64,000 nt of DNA from JACCZX01 sp963786295 (GTDB lineage: Bacteria; Pseudomonadota; Gammaproteobacteria; Burkholderiales; Burkholderiaceae_F): the NCBI GenBank assembly GCA_963786295.1, contig CAWAYV010000029.1, positions 1-64,000 of the forward strand. The letters run 5' to 3'. Each line of letters begins with the position of its first letter. Position 1 is the first letter of the stretch. The position numbers were made by a program, and so were the translations under genes. The notes under the pieces were generated by a model that saw nothing but the letters and a program-made list of their open reading frames with translations, did no database searches and was not told the origin of the DNA. Below, one piece after another: positions 16,614 to 25,022 of the stretch.

Positions 16614-18077
16614 ATGGCTGGCAGGGCTCGTAGTTTCGGATTAATCGGCGTCGGCGCCATCGCCGGCGTGCTGGTCAGCCTGGGCATTTCTGCCTACGCG
16701 TTCCGCGACACCCGCGGACCGATCCCTCTGGAAGAGATTCGCGCCTTTACCGACGTCTTCGGCGCGGTAAAAGCCAACTACGTCGAGCCGGTCGACGATA
16801 AGAAACTAATGCACGAGGCGATCTCGGGCATGCTCGCCGGGCTCGATCCTCACTCGGCGTATCTGGATGCCGATGCGTTCAAAGACATGCAGAGCGATAT
16901 TCAGGGCGAATTTGGCGGCCTGGGTATCGAAGTCGGTGCCGAAGAAGGCATCATCAAAGTGATCGCGCCGATCGACGACACGCCGGCGGCACGCGCCGGT
17001 ATCAAGGCCGGCGATTTGATCATCAAGATCGACGACAAGGTCACACGCGGGCTGACATTGCCCGAGGCAGTCAAGCTGATGCGCGGCAAGCCGCGTACGT
17101 CGATCACTTTGATCATCGCGCGCAAGGGCGAGGACAAGCCGCTGGAATTCAAGTTGGTGCGCGATGTGATTCGCGTGCAGTCGGTGAAGTCGAAATTGAT
17201 CGAGCCGGGCTACGGTTTTATTCGCGTTTCACAGTTCAAGGAAAAAACCGTTGACGATCTCGTGAAGCACGTCAACGATCTGTACAAACAAGGCCCGCTG
17301 AAAGGACTCGTACTCGATATTCGCAATGACCCGGGCGGCCTGTTGCATTCGGCAGTCGGCGTGTCGGCAGCGTTCTTGCCGGCAAAAGCACTGGTCGTTT
17401 CGACCGACGGTCGCACCGACGATGCGCGCCGCAAGTTCGTCGCAGCCCCCGAAGATTACTTGCGCGGTCGTGGTGAAGATATTCTTTCGAAGCTGCCGCC
17501 GCAGGCCAAGACAGTGCCGCTGATCGTGCTTGTGAACGGCGCTTCGGCGTCCGCTTCGGAGATCGTGGCCGGCGCCCTGCAGGATCACAAGCGCGCGGTC
17601 GTGCTCGGCACGCAGACTTTCGGCAAGGGCTCAGTTCAGACCATCATTCCGCTGCGCGTCGATGGCGATCAGCCGGCGGCGATCAAGCTCACCACCGCGC
17701 GTTACTACACGCCCAAGGGCCGCTCGATTCAAGCCAAAGGCATCGTCCCCGACTTCATTGTCGAAGACACTCCCGAGGGCAACTTCGCCGGCTTTAACGT
17801 GCGCGAAGCCGATCTGGTGCGGCATCTGGAAAACGCCAAGGTCGAAGACGCGACCCGCGCGGCGACGGTGCCCGGCGCTTCGGCTCCGCGCGGCTCAGCC
17901 ACCCCATCCGCGGCGCCGGTGAAGCCGATCGACGGCAAATCGGTATCGCCGAAGCGTTACGACTGGGGCGCGCCCGAGGATTACCAGCTGCTGCAGGCGA
18001 TCAATCATCTGAAGGGAAAGCCGGTCGACGTTGCCAAGCCGAAGCCCGATAGCGTGGCGACGTCGCCAGCGCGCTAG
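16614..18077 (+). CDS. ctpA: S41 family C-terminal processing peptidase
   Basis: Periplasmic serine protease of 487 residues. In order: N-terminal signal or anchor (LIGVGAIAGVLVSLGISAYAF), S41 N-terminal helices, a PDZ domain (about 95-180, GLGIEVGAEEGIIKVIAPI), and the catalytic core with DIRNDPGGLLHSAVGV, the nucleophile Ser in NGASASASEIVAGAL and the Lys in GTQTFGKGSVQT. The tail is Ala/Pro-rich. Such Ctp/Prc proteases trim envelope proteins. A strong terminator follows immediately. Confidence 0.93.
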   Translation: MAGRARSFGLIGVGAIAGVLVSLGISAYAFRDTRGPIPLEEIRAFTDVFGAVKANYVEPVDDKKLMHEAISGMLAGLDPHSAYLDADAFKDMQSDIQGEFGGLGIEVGAEEGIIKVIAPIDDTPAARAGIKAGDLIIKIDDKVTRGLTLPEAVKLMRGKPRTSITLIIARKGEDKPLEFKLVRDVIRVQSVKSKLIEPGYGFIRVSQFKEKTVDDLVKHVNDLYKQGPLKGLVLDIRNDPGGLLHSAVGVSAAFLPAKALVVSTDGRTDDARRKFVAAPEDYLRGRGEDILSKLPPQAKTVPLIVLVNGASASASEIVAGALQDHKRAVVLGTQTFGKGSVQTIIPLRVDGDQPAAIKLTTARYYTPKGRSIQAKGIVPDFIVEDTPEGNFAGFNVREADLVRHLENAKVEDATRAATVPGASAPRGSATPSAAPVKPIDGKSVSPKRYDWGAPEDYQLLQAINHLKGKPVDVAKPKPDSVATSPAR

Positions 18078-18095
18078 CAGTTAGCGTATAAAAAT

Positions 18096-18124
18096 ACGGG
18101 CCGCGCTGCGGCCCGTTTTCTTTT
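18096..18124 (+). terminator. rho-independent terminator after ctpA
   Basis: A perfect 9-bp stem, ACGGGCCGC (18096-18104) and GCGGCCCGT (18108-18116), with a GCT loop, followed by a T-rich tail TTTTCTTTT. It is 18 nt after the ctpA stop and runs right up to the moeB ATG at 18125. Confidence 0.9.
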
Positions 18125-18900
18125 ATGACCGACGCTCATTTCAGCGATAACCAGCTGCTGCGCTACTCGCGCCACATTCTGCTAAACGAGATCGGCGTCG
18201 AAGGCCAGCAGAAGATTCGTACGGCGCGCATGCTCGTCATTGGCGCCGGTGGGTTGGGGTCGCCCGCCGCCTACTACCTCGCATCGGCCGGAGTGGCCTC
18301 GATCGTCCTGGTCGACGGCGATGCGGTCGATCTGACCAACTTGCAGCGGCAGATTCTGCACACCACTGAGCGTGTCGGAACGCCGAAGGCACACTCCGGA
18401 CAAGCGGCGTTGCACGCGATCAATCCCGAAGTCGAAGTGACTCCCATTGCACGCCGCGTCGACGCCGCCGCTCTCGACGAGTTGGTGCAACAAGCCACGA
18501 TCGTTCTGGATTGCTCAGACAACTTCGCGACACGCCATGCAACCAATCGAGCGTGTGTGATGCATCGGAGGCCGCTGGTCTCCGGCGCCGCGATCCGGTT
18601 CGACGGCCAGATCGCGGTGTTCGATCTGCGTGCCGACGAGTCGCCGTGTTACGCGTGCCTGTTTCCGCCGGCTGATGCGGAGAAAATGCGGCCGAGGATG
18701 AGCTGTGTTCGACGATGGGTGTGTTTGCGCCGCTGACGGGCATCATCGGAACGATGCAGGCCGGCGAGGCGCTAAAGCTCGCCGCCGGGGTTGGCGAAAC
18801 GCTGCACGGCCGGCTGCAGATGCTCGACGCGCTGACGATGCGCTGGCATTCGGTACGCGTCACGCGCGATCCGAGCTGCCCGGTGTGCGCCGACCACTAA
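18125..18900 (+). CDS. moeB: MoeB/ThiF family sulfur-carrier adenylyltransferase (frameshifted)
   Basis: E1-like enzyme that adenylates the C-terminus of MoaD or ThiS. It has the nucleotide loop VIGAGGLGSPAAYYLA, the Arg-rich NLQRQILH segment, LDCSDNFATRH, a CYAC zinc pair and the second pair in DPSCPVC near the end. The frame changes near 18685-18700, after FPPADAE; the second frame restores EDELCSTMGVFAPLTGIIG, a near-universal MoeB stretch. The ATG touches the terminator's T tract and has no visible ribosome-binding site, so an alternative start is possible. MoeB and ThiF cannot be told apart by sequence alone. Confidence 0.8.
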
Positions 18901-18904
18901 AGTC

Positions 18905-19498
18905 TTAGCCGACGAGCGCCGGCATCTGAACCTCGAGCCCTTCGGCCGGTGTCTTGCGAAATCCGCTCTTCGCAAAGCGGTGCCAGCGGCCGAGGACGAA
19001 AGCAAGGACCAGCGCGGCACGCGCGCCCGGGTCGAACGACTCCGGCAATTCCTTTTCGCCGACCGCAACCTTAAAACTCTGCTTGATCGATGCTTCAATG
19101 CGCTCGAACAGTTGATTCATGCGCTCCTGCAGGCGCTCGTTCTCGTTGACCAGCGCATCGCCGATCAGTACGCGCGTCATGCCGCGATTGGTCTGGGCAA
19201 AGTCGAGCAGCATGCTGACCATCGCCTGGACCTGTTTCAGACCCGATGGCTCCTCGGTGCTGATCTTGTTGATCAGGCCGAAGATGGTCGTTTCGATGAA
19301 TTCGATCAAGCCCTCGAACATTTGGGCCTTGCTCGCAAAGTGGCGATACAACGCGGCTTCCGACACAGCGAGCCGCGCCGCTAGTGCCGCGGTGGTGACC
19401 TTTTCACCCTTCGGGTCCTCGAGCATCGAGGCCAGCATCTGCAGAATTTGCAGCTTGCGCGCACCGGGTTTACGCGTGCTTTGCGCTTGGATGTCCAT
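18905..19498 (-). CDS. slmA: nucleoid occlusion factor SlmA (TetR-like)
   Basis: DNA-binding inhibitor of FtsZ ring formation over the chromosome. The 197-residue protein has an N-terminal TetR helix-turn-helix (VTTAALAARLAVSEAALYRHFASKAQMFEGLIEFIE, split here by residues 34-70) and the SlmA-specific region with LLDFAQTNRGMTRVLIGDAL. Length matches SlmA. It converges on moeB with 4 nt between stops. A 7-bp GC-rich inverted repeat (GTCGGCC/GGCCGAC, 19534-19550) sits just upstream of its start. Confidence 0.9.
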   Translation of the reverse strand: MDIQAQSTRKPGARKLQILQMLASMLEDPKGEKVTTAALAARLAVSEAALYRHFASKAQMFEGLIEFIETTIFGLINKISTEEPSGLKQVQAMVSMLLDFAQTNRGMTRVLIGDALVNENERLQERMNQLFERIEASIKQSFKVAVGEKELPESFDPGARAALVLAFVLGRWHRFAKSGFRKTPAEGLEVQMPALVG

Positions 19499-19662
19499 GA
19501 CGATCCGTCGGCGACGTGGGTGGGAATAACCCGGTCGGCCGGCGGCCGACGTGAAGGCATACTATCTTAGAAACCCGCGCCTGCGACCACTTTCGCGCTC
19601 GGCCAAAGGGTGGAAGTGGGCCGGAATCGCGGGCCGGATAATCGCTTCAGCAGGCGCTGCGG

Positions 19663-21516
19663 CTATCGAAAGTTGCAGAAGCAGTACGAGATGGCGGCCA
19701 GCGGATTTTCACGCGCGCCGAAGAGCAGCTCGAGGTCACGTCTGACTGCGCCGCCACCCTTAGAGCCCAGGTCGAGCACGCCATCAAGTCCGAGCCCGCT
19801 CCGCACCGCGGCGGCGATGCGGCCGAAGAAAAACGACAAGTAACGGCCAAGCCCGCGCGGTTCGGGCTCGACGTACTCGAGCCCATACGATTCGCCCAGA
19901 TTGGCGCGCTTAGCGGCGCTTTTTATCGCGACGTCGATTCCGCCGAGCGCATCGACCAAGCCCCGTTCTTTGGCTTGCGCTCCGGTCCACACCCGGCCTT
20001 GCGCTACCTCGTTGATTTTTTCCGGCGTCGACTTACGGCGCTCGGCGACCAGGCCGATAAATTCCCGATAGTTCGAGTTGACGACCAGCTCGAGCGACTG
20101 CGCCAATCGCTTGTCGACCGGCTGGCGCACGTCGATAGCTCCCGCCAACCAGGTCGTCGCTACACCGTCGACATTAACGCCGACTTTTTCCATCGTGCCC
20201 TCGAACGTCGGCAGCAAGCCAAACACGCCGATCGATCCGGTGATCGTGGCCGCGTCGGCAATGACTTCGTCGGCACCCATCGCGATCCAATAACCGCCCG
20301 ACGCAGCGACATCGCCCATCGAAGCCACGACCGGCTTGCCCGCCTTGCGTGTCAGGTCGAGTTGCTCGCGAATGATCTCGGAGGCCTGCACCAGTCCGCC
20401 GGGAGAATCGATGCGCAACACCACCGCCTTGATGCTGTCGTCCTGCCGTGCGCGCTGTATCAGCTCGACCATCGTGCGTGCGCCGACGCGGCCTTGCTGC
20501 GCATCACCGCCGGTGATTTCGCCCTGCGCAACGATTACACCGACCGCATCGCCGCCGAGCGGCTGCCGGGTGCGACGCACGTACGAATACAACGAAATTT
20601 GCCGGAATGTTTCGCTGTCTTCATCGCTGCGCGGAGCGCCGCTCTGCAGCAGCCCTTCGCGAAACTGATTGCGCGTCTTCAGTCCGTCGACCAGCTTTTC
20701 CTTGAGTGCCAAACGTGCGATGTCGCCTTCGGCGGCCGCCAACCGCTGCGGCAGATCGGCGATCACAGCGTCGACTGTTCCCGACTTCAGCTTGCGCACA
20801 CGCTCCACATCGCCGGTCCACGTTGACCACAAACCGTTCAGCAGCAACGCGTCGGCTTCCTTCGCCTCGGGTGTTGCCGCAGTGCGCGTAAACGGCTCGG
20901 CAAAACTCTTGTAGCGCCCGGCTTGAAATGCGTTCACTTTCACGCCAAGCTTGTCGAGCAGCGTCTTGTAATAGCCGCGCCTGCCTTCGAGCCCGCGCAC
21001 GGTAAGCGCGCCAGTGGGGTGCAAATACAACTCGTTGGCATGCGCTGCGAGGTAATACTGGCCCTGACCGTAATTCTCGCCCCACGCGTACACCGACTTG
21101 CCGCTCGCCTTGAAGCGTTCGAGAGCGGCACCAATCTCGCGCAACGTCGCGATACCCGCCCCGCGCATCTCGTCTAGAACGAGCACTGCGCGTGTAATCC
21201 GCTGGTCCTTGGCGGCAGCGTCGATCGCCGCCAGAACGTCTCGTACGCGCGTCTCAAAACGCTGTTCGCCGAGCGCCTCTGCAAGCGCCGCCTCGCGCGG
21301 CCCGATCGTGTATTCCTCGACGATGTCCCCTTGCAGATTGATCACCAACGCAGTGTCCGGCCCGAGAGCGGCCGGCCCATCGCTGGTCAACCACGCCAAC
21401 AACAACACCGCGACGATCGCGAGGAACAGCAAGTTGAATATCAACTGCCGCGTGAAATTGAGCAAGCTCCACAGACCGCCGAAAAAGCGACGAATGAAGC
21501 CCGGACGAGCAGACAT
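19663..21516 (-). CDS. sppA: signal peptide peptidase SppA, 67K type
   Basis: Inner-membrane serine/lysine protease that digests cleaved signal peptides. The 617-residue protein has one N-terminal membrane helix and two homologous S49 domains. The Lys lies in QAGRYKSFAEPF of the first domain and the nucleophile Ser in GDVAASGGYWIAMGAD of the second, as in E. coli SppA. I set the start at the ATG at 21516, which has TTGGAG 6 nt upstream and lies 12 nt after the argB stop. Confidence 0.93.
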   Translation of the reverse strand: MSARPGFIRRFFGGLWSLLNFTRQLIFNLLFLAIVAVLLLAWLTSDGPAALGPDTALVINLQGDIVEEYTIGPREAALAEALGEQRFETRVRDVLAAIDAAAKDQRITRAVLVLDEMRGAGIATLREIGAALERFKASGKSVYAWGENYGQGQYYLAAHANELYLHPTGALTVRGLEGRRGYYKTLLDKLGVKVNAFQAGRYKSFAEPFTRTAATPEAKEADALLLNGLWSTWTGDVERVRKLKSGTVDAVIADLPQRLAAAEGDIARLALKEKLVDGLKTRNQFREGLLQSGAPRSDEDSETFRQISLYSYVRRTRQPLGGDAVGVIVAQGEITGGDAQQGRVGARTMVELIQRARQDDSIKAVVLRIDSPGGLVQASEIIREQLDLTRKAGKPVVASMGDVAASGGYWIAMGADEVIADAATITGSIGVFGLLPTFEGTMEKVGVNVDGVATTWLAGAIDVRQPVDKRLAQSLELVVNSNYREFIGLVAERRKSTPEKINEVAQGRVWTGAQAKERGLVDALGGIDVAIKSAAKRANLGESYGLEYVEPEPRGLGRYLSFFFGRIAAAVRSGLGLDGVLDLGSKGGGAVRRDLELLFGARENPLAAISYCFCNFR

Positions 21517-21528
21517 GGAAAACTCCAA

Positions 21529-22446
21529 TCAATGCGACTTGATCATCGTACCGACGCCCTGGTCGGTCAGGATCTCGAGCAACAGGCAATGATCGACCCT
21601 GCCGTCGATGATGTGCACCGAGTTCACTCCGCTTTTGGCGGCTTCCAGTGCGGATGAGATCTTGGGGAGCATGCCGCCGGAAATTGTGCCGTCGGCAAAC
21701 AGGTCGTCGATCTGCCGCGCCGACAGTCCGGTCAACAGCTTGCCGCTCTTATCGAGCACACCCGGCGTGTTGGTCAACATCACGAGCTTCTCGGCCTTCA
21801 GAATTTCGGCGATCTTGCCGGCCACGACATCGGCATTGATGTTGTAGGTCAGATTGTCTTCGCCGAAACCGATCGGCGATATCACCGGTATGAACGCGTC
21901 GTCCTGCAACGCCTTGACGACGGCAGGATTGATCGCTTCGATTTCACCGACGTGGCCGATATCATGACTCTTCGACGGATCACCGATATCGAGCAACCGC
22001 AGCTTGCGCGCACGAATCAGTCCGCCATCCTTGCCGGTCAGTCCGACCGCCTGACCGCCGAAGCGATTGATCAGCGTTACCAGTTCGCCTTGCACTTCGC
22101 CCGCGAGCACCCATTCGACGACTTCCATCGTCTCGGTGTCGGTGACGCGCATTCCTTGAATAAAAGTCGATTTCTTTCCCACCCGTTCGAGCGCTTCGTC
22201 GATCTGCGGGCCGCCGCCATGCACGACGACAGGATTCATACCCACCAGCTTTAACAGCACGACATCGTGCGCGAACGCTTCTTTCAGATTCTGATCGACC
22301 ATCGCGTTGCCGCCGTACTTGACGACGATGGTCTTGCCGTGGAAACGCCGGATATAGGGAAGCGCCTCGGACAGAATTTCCGCTTTTAGCTGCGGGGCGA
22401 TCAGCGCGGTGTCGGCAATCGTAGGAACGGAAATCGCGGCATCCAT
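21529..22446 (-). CDS. argB: acetylglutamate kinase
   Basis: Second step of arginine synthesis. The 305-residue protein shows KYGGNAM, NPVVVHGGGPQID and the nucleotide-binding INADVVAGKIAEILKAEKLVMLTNTPGV region (conserved GKIAE and TNTPG parts). The C-terminal GGMLPKISSALEA and VHIIDGRVDHCLLLEILTD are diagnostic. An N-terminal extension of about 25 residues resembles the helix of arginine-sensitive hexameric NAGK, so feedback inhibition is plausible. Confidence 0.95.
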   Translation of the reverse strand: MDAAISVPTIADTALIAPQLKAEILSEALPYIRRFHGKTIVVKYGGNAMVDQNLKEAFAHDVVLLKLVGMNPVVVHGGGPQIDEALERVGKKSTFIQGMRVTDTETMEVVEWVLAGEVQGELVTLINRFGGQAVGLTGKDGGLIRARKLRLLDIGDPSKSHDIGHVGEIEAINPAVVKALQDDAFIPVISPIGFGEDNLTYNINADVVAGKIAEILKAEKLVMLTNTPGVLDKSGKLLTGLSARQIDDLFADGTISGGMLPKISSALEAAKSGVNSVHIIDGRVDHCLLLEILTDQGVGTMIKSH

Positions 22447-22494
22447 GGGCGCGCAAATGTTACACGCGCATTCTTGCGCAAAAGAAAGTCTTTG

Positions 22495-22935
22495 TTACGG
22501 TGCGCGGGGGCGAACTTCGACTTCGACAGGCTGCGTGACGAGCTTCTTGTCGCGTGTTTCAAGACGCAACTCGACCTTGATCTTTTCGCCGGTCGCAAGC
22601 GGACGCTTCAAGTCCATCAGCATCATGTGATGTCCGCCGGGCTTTAATTCGACGGTACTGCCGGGCGGCAGATCAAGACTGCGAAGCGGCCGCATACGCA
22701 TGACGCCGCCATCCATCGCCATCTCGTGAATCTCGACGACGCCGGCGACGTCGCTCGACGCGCCGACGATTCGTGCTCCGTCGCGCGACGTCAGCTGCAT
22801 GAACGCGCCGGTTCCCATCTGCCCCGCTACAGTGGGTCTCGCCCACGCCGATTTGACGTCGACCTCGGCGCCGCGCTGCGCGTGAACCGCGAACGACATT
22901 GCCGCCACCAGCAGAGCTATCGCCGACCGTTTCAT
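22495..22935 (-). CDS. periplasmic copper chaperone PCuAC
   Basis: Secreted Cu(I) chaperone that supplies the CuA site of cytochrome oxidase. After a signal peptide (ALLVAAMSFAVHAQ) the protein has the family motif H-x-M-x(10)-M-x(21)-H-x-M: HEMAMDGGVMRMRPL and later GGHHMMLMDL. Length about 146 residues is standard. The ATG at 22935 has GAGGA six nucleotides upstream; an in-frame ATG at 22941 is the alternative. It stands alone between argB and hslU, but its job links it to the cox cluster at 2458-9816. Confidence 0.9.
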   Translation of the reverse strand: MKRSAIALLVAAMSFAVHAQRGAEVDVKSAWARPTVAGQMGTGAFMQLTSRDGARIVGASSDVAGVVEIHEMAMDGGVMRMRPLRSLDLPPGSTVELKPGGHHMMLMDLKRPLATGEKIKVELRLETRDKKLVTQPVEVEVRPRAP

Positions 22936-22947
22936 CGCCATCCTCGA

Positions 22948-24282
22948 TTACAAGACGTAGCGCGCCAGATCTTCATCCTGCGCCAGATCGGCCAATCTAG
23001 CATCGACGTATGCGGCATCGATAAGCACCTTTTGCGATTCGCCGCTTACCTGGCTGCCGGCGCCGAACGACACTTCCTCGAGCAGCTTTTCGAGCACCGT
23101 GTAGAGCCGGCGTGCGCCGATATTCTCGGTCTTGTCGTTAACCTGGTGTGCAATTTCCGCGAGCCGGTGGATACCCTCGTCGGTAAATTGCAATGCGCAC
23201 CCGTCGGTCGCAAGCAACGCTTCATATTGCTGCGTCAGGCTGGCATCGGTCGTTTTCAAGATGCGCTCGAAATCGTCGACGGTAAGCGAGTCGAGCTCGA
23301 CCCTGATCGGAAAGCGGCCCTGCAATTCGGGAATCAAGTCCGACGGTTTGGCCAGATGAAAAGCGCCCGACGCAATGAACAGGATATGGTCGGTCTTCAC
23401 CATGCCGTACTTTGTGTTGACTGTGGTGCCCTCAACCAGCGGCAGTAGGTCGCGCTGCACACCCTGGCGCGACACGTCGGCGCCCTGTAGCTCGGAGCGC
23501 GATGCGATCTTGTCGATCTCGTCGAGAAACACGATGCCGTTGGATTCCGCGTTCGCAATCGCGCGCGTCTTCAATTCCTCGTCGTTGACCATGCGCGACG
23601 CTTCTTCATCGACCAACAGCTTGATCGCTTCCTTGATCGTCACCTTGCGAGGCTTGCGGCGCTCACGCCCCAGATTGGAAAACATCGTCTGAATCTGCTG
23701 CGTGAGTTCCTCCATCCCGGGCGGCGCCATCACCTCCATTGTCGGAGGCATCGCCGCAAGTTCGATCTCGATCTCCTTGTCGTCGAGCTCGCCTTCTCTG
23801 AGCTTCTTGCGAAACTTCTGACGCGTCGCGTTCTGATCATCGCGATTGCCGGCCGAAAACCCGACGTCGCGCGCGGGTGGGACCAGAATGTCGAGCACGC
23901 GGTCTTCGGCGGCGTCCTGTGCACGCGTCGCCACCTTCTTGGTTTCCGCCTCGCGCGTTTGCTTGATCGAGATATCGACCAGGTCGCGAATGATCGTGTC
24001 GACGTCGCGGCCGACGTATCCGACTTCGGTGAATTTCGTTGCTTCCACCTTGATGAACGGCGCATCGGCCAAGCGCGCGAGGCGGCGCGCAATCTCGGTC
24101 TTGCCGACTCCGGTCGGTCCGATCATCAGAATATTTTTCGGCGTGATTTCCGAGCGCAGCGGCTCGCCCACTTGCTGCCGGCGCCACCGATTACGCAGTG
24201 CGACTGCGACCGCACGTTTGGCGCGATCCTGGCCGACGATGTGCTTGTTAAGTTCGTGAACGATTTCTCTAGGGGTCATCAT
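22948..24282 (-). CDS. hslU: HslU ATPase subunit of the HslUV protease
   Basis: AAA+ unfoldase that feeds HslV. The 444-residue protein begins MTPREIVHELNKHIVGQ, has Walker A GPTGVGKTEIARRLA, Walker B GIVFLDEIDKIA, sensor regions and the C-terminal tail ending LARYVL that inserts into HslV. I used the ATG at 24282, with GAGGAG nine nucleotides upstream. Repeat copy B fills the gap to hslV, an unusual spacer in an operon that normally has tight spacing. Confidence 0.96.
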   Translation of the reverse strand: MMTPREIVHELNKHIVGQDRAKRAVAVALRNRWRRQQVGEPLRSEITPKNILMIGPTGVGKTEIARRLARLADAPFIKVEATKFTEVGYVGRDVDTIIRDLVDISIKQTREAETKKVATRAQDAAEDRVLDILVPPARDVGFSAGNRDDQNATRQKFRKKLREGELDDKEIEIELAAMPPTMEVMAPPGMEELTQQIQTMFSNLGRERRKPRKVTIKEAIKLLVDEEASRMVNDEELKTRAIANAESNGIVFLDEIDKIASRSELQGADVSRQGVQRDLLPLVEGTTVNTKYGMVKTDHILFIASGAFHLAKPSDLIPELQGRFPIRVELDSLTVDDFERILKTTDASLTQQYEALLATDGCALQFTDEGIHRLAEIAHQVNDKTENIGARRLYTVLEKLLEEVSFGAGSQVSGESQKVLIDAAYVDARLADLAQDEDLARYVL

Positions 24283-24297
24283 ATAAAAGCGCTCCTC

Positions 24298-24428
24298 GTG
24301 TACGCGACCGCTTCGCCGTCGCACGTGCACTCGTCGCGATTAGTTAGGCGCGCTCCCTTCGGAGCGGCCGCGCGTACGCGCGCAGTACAAAGGCAAGGGG
24401 AGAAATCACTACGGTCGCCACGCCTTCA
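24298..24428 (-). repeat. dispersed structured intergenic element, copy B
   Basis: About 131 bp aligning with copy A at 9901-10028. It keeps the GCGAC/GTCGC stem and replaces the central stem of copy A by CGCTCC-CTTC-GGAGCG, so the ability to pair is kept while the bases differ. On the minus strand it starts 4 nt after the hslV stop (TGAAGGCGTGGCGACC) and ends 15 nt before hslU, just before its ribosome-binding site. Confidence 0.7.
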
Positions 24429-24432
24429 TCAA

Positions 24433-24969
24433 TCAATCTATTGACTCGATGGTGTGGCTCTGATTCGTGTAGATACACAAGTCGCCTGCGATTTCGAGCG
24501 CTTTTTTAACGATTTCCTTTGGCGCGAGGTCCGTGTTGTCCAACAGCGCTTTGGCTGCGGCGTGCGCATATGGGCCGCCGGAACCTATGGAAATCAACCC
24601 AAACTCGGGTTCGAGCACGTCGCCGGTACCGGTGATGATCAGCGAGGTTTCGCGGTCGGCTACGGCCAGCATCGCTTCGAGTCTGCGCAGGATGCGGTCG
24701 GTGCGCCAGTCTTTCGCGAGCTCGACAGCAGAGCGCATCAGGTTGCCTTGATGTTTGTCGAGCTTGGCGTCGAACCGCTCGAACAAAGTGAATGCATCGG
24801 CAGTGGCGCCGGCAAAACCCGCGAGAATGCGATCGTGATGCAGCCGGCGCACTTTCTTTGCGCCTTGTTTGACGATGATGTTGCCGAGCGTGACCTGGCC
24901 GTCGCCGCCCATCGCGACTTTGGAGCCACGCCGCGCGGACACGATCGTCGTCCCGTGAAAGACTTCCAT
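24433..24969 (-). CDS. hslV: HslV peptidase subunit of the HslUV protease
   Basis: Proteasome-like threonine peptidase, 178 residues. A short propeptide MEVFHG precedes the catalytic Thr in TTIVSARRG. Further family text: VAMGGDGQVTLGN, GFAGATADAFTLFERF and the C-terminal GPYAHAAAKALLDNT. The ATG at 24969 gives the usual start; a TTG nine bases upstream is less likely. It precedes hslU on the minus strand. Confidence 0.95.
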   Translation of the reverse strand: MEVFHGTTIVSARRGSKVAMGGDGQVTLGNIIVKQGAKKVRRLHHDRILAGFAGATADAFTLFERFDAKLDKHQGNLMRSAVELAKDWRTDRILRRLEAMLAVADRETSLIITGTGDVLEPEFGLISIGSGGPYAHAAAKALLDNTDLAPKEIVKKALEIAGDLCIYTNQSHTIESID

Positions 24970-25022
24970 TGAGGCCAACCCTTATCCGTGAAGCCGCAAG
25001 AATACGGCTTAGATAGGGGCGA

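Noticed and set aside
19534..19550. GTCGGCC-GGC-GGCCGAC hairpin upstream of slmA as a terminator
   Set aside because: It has no T tract on either strand and lies before the gene start; at this GC content such a stem is not unusual.
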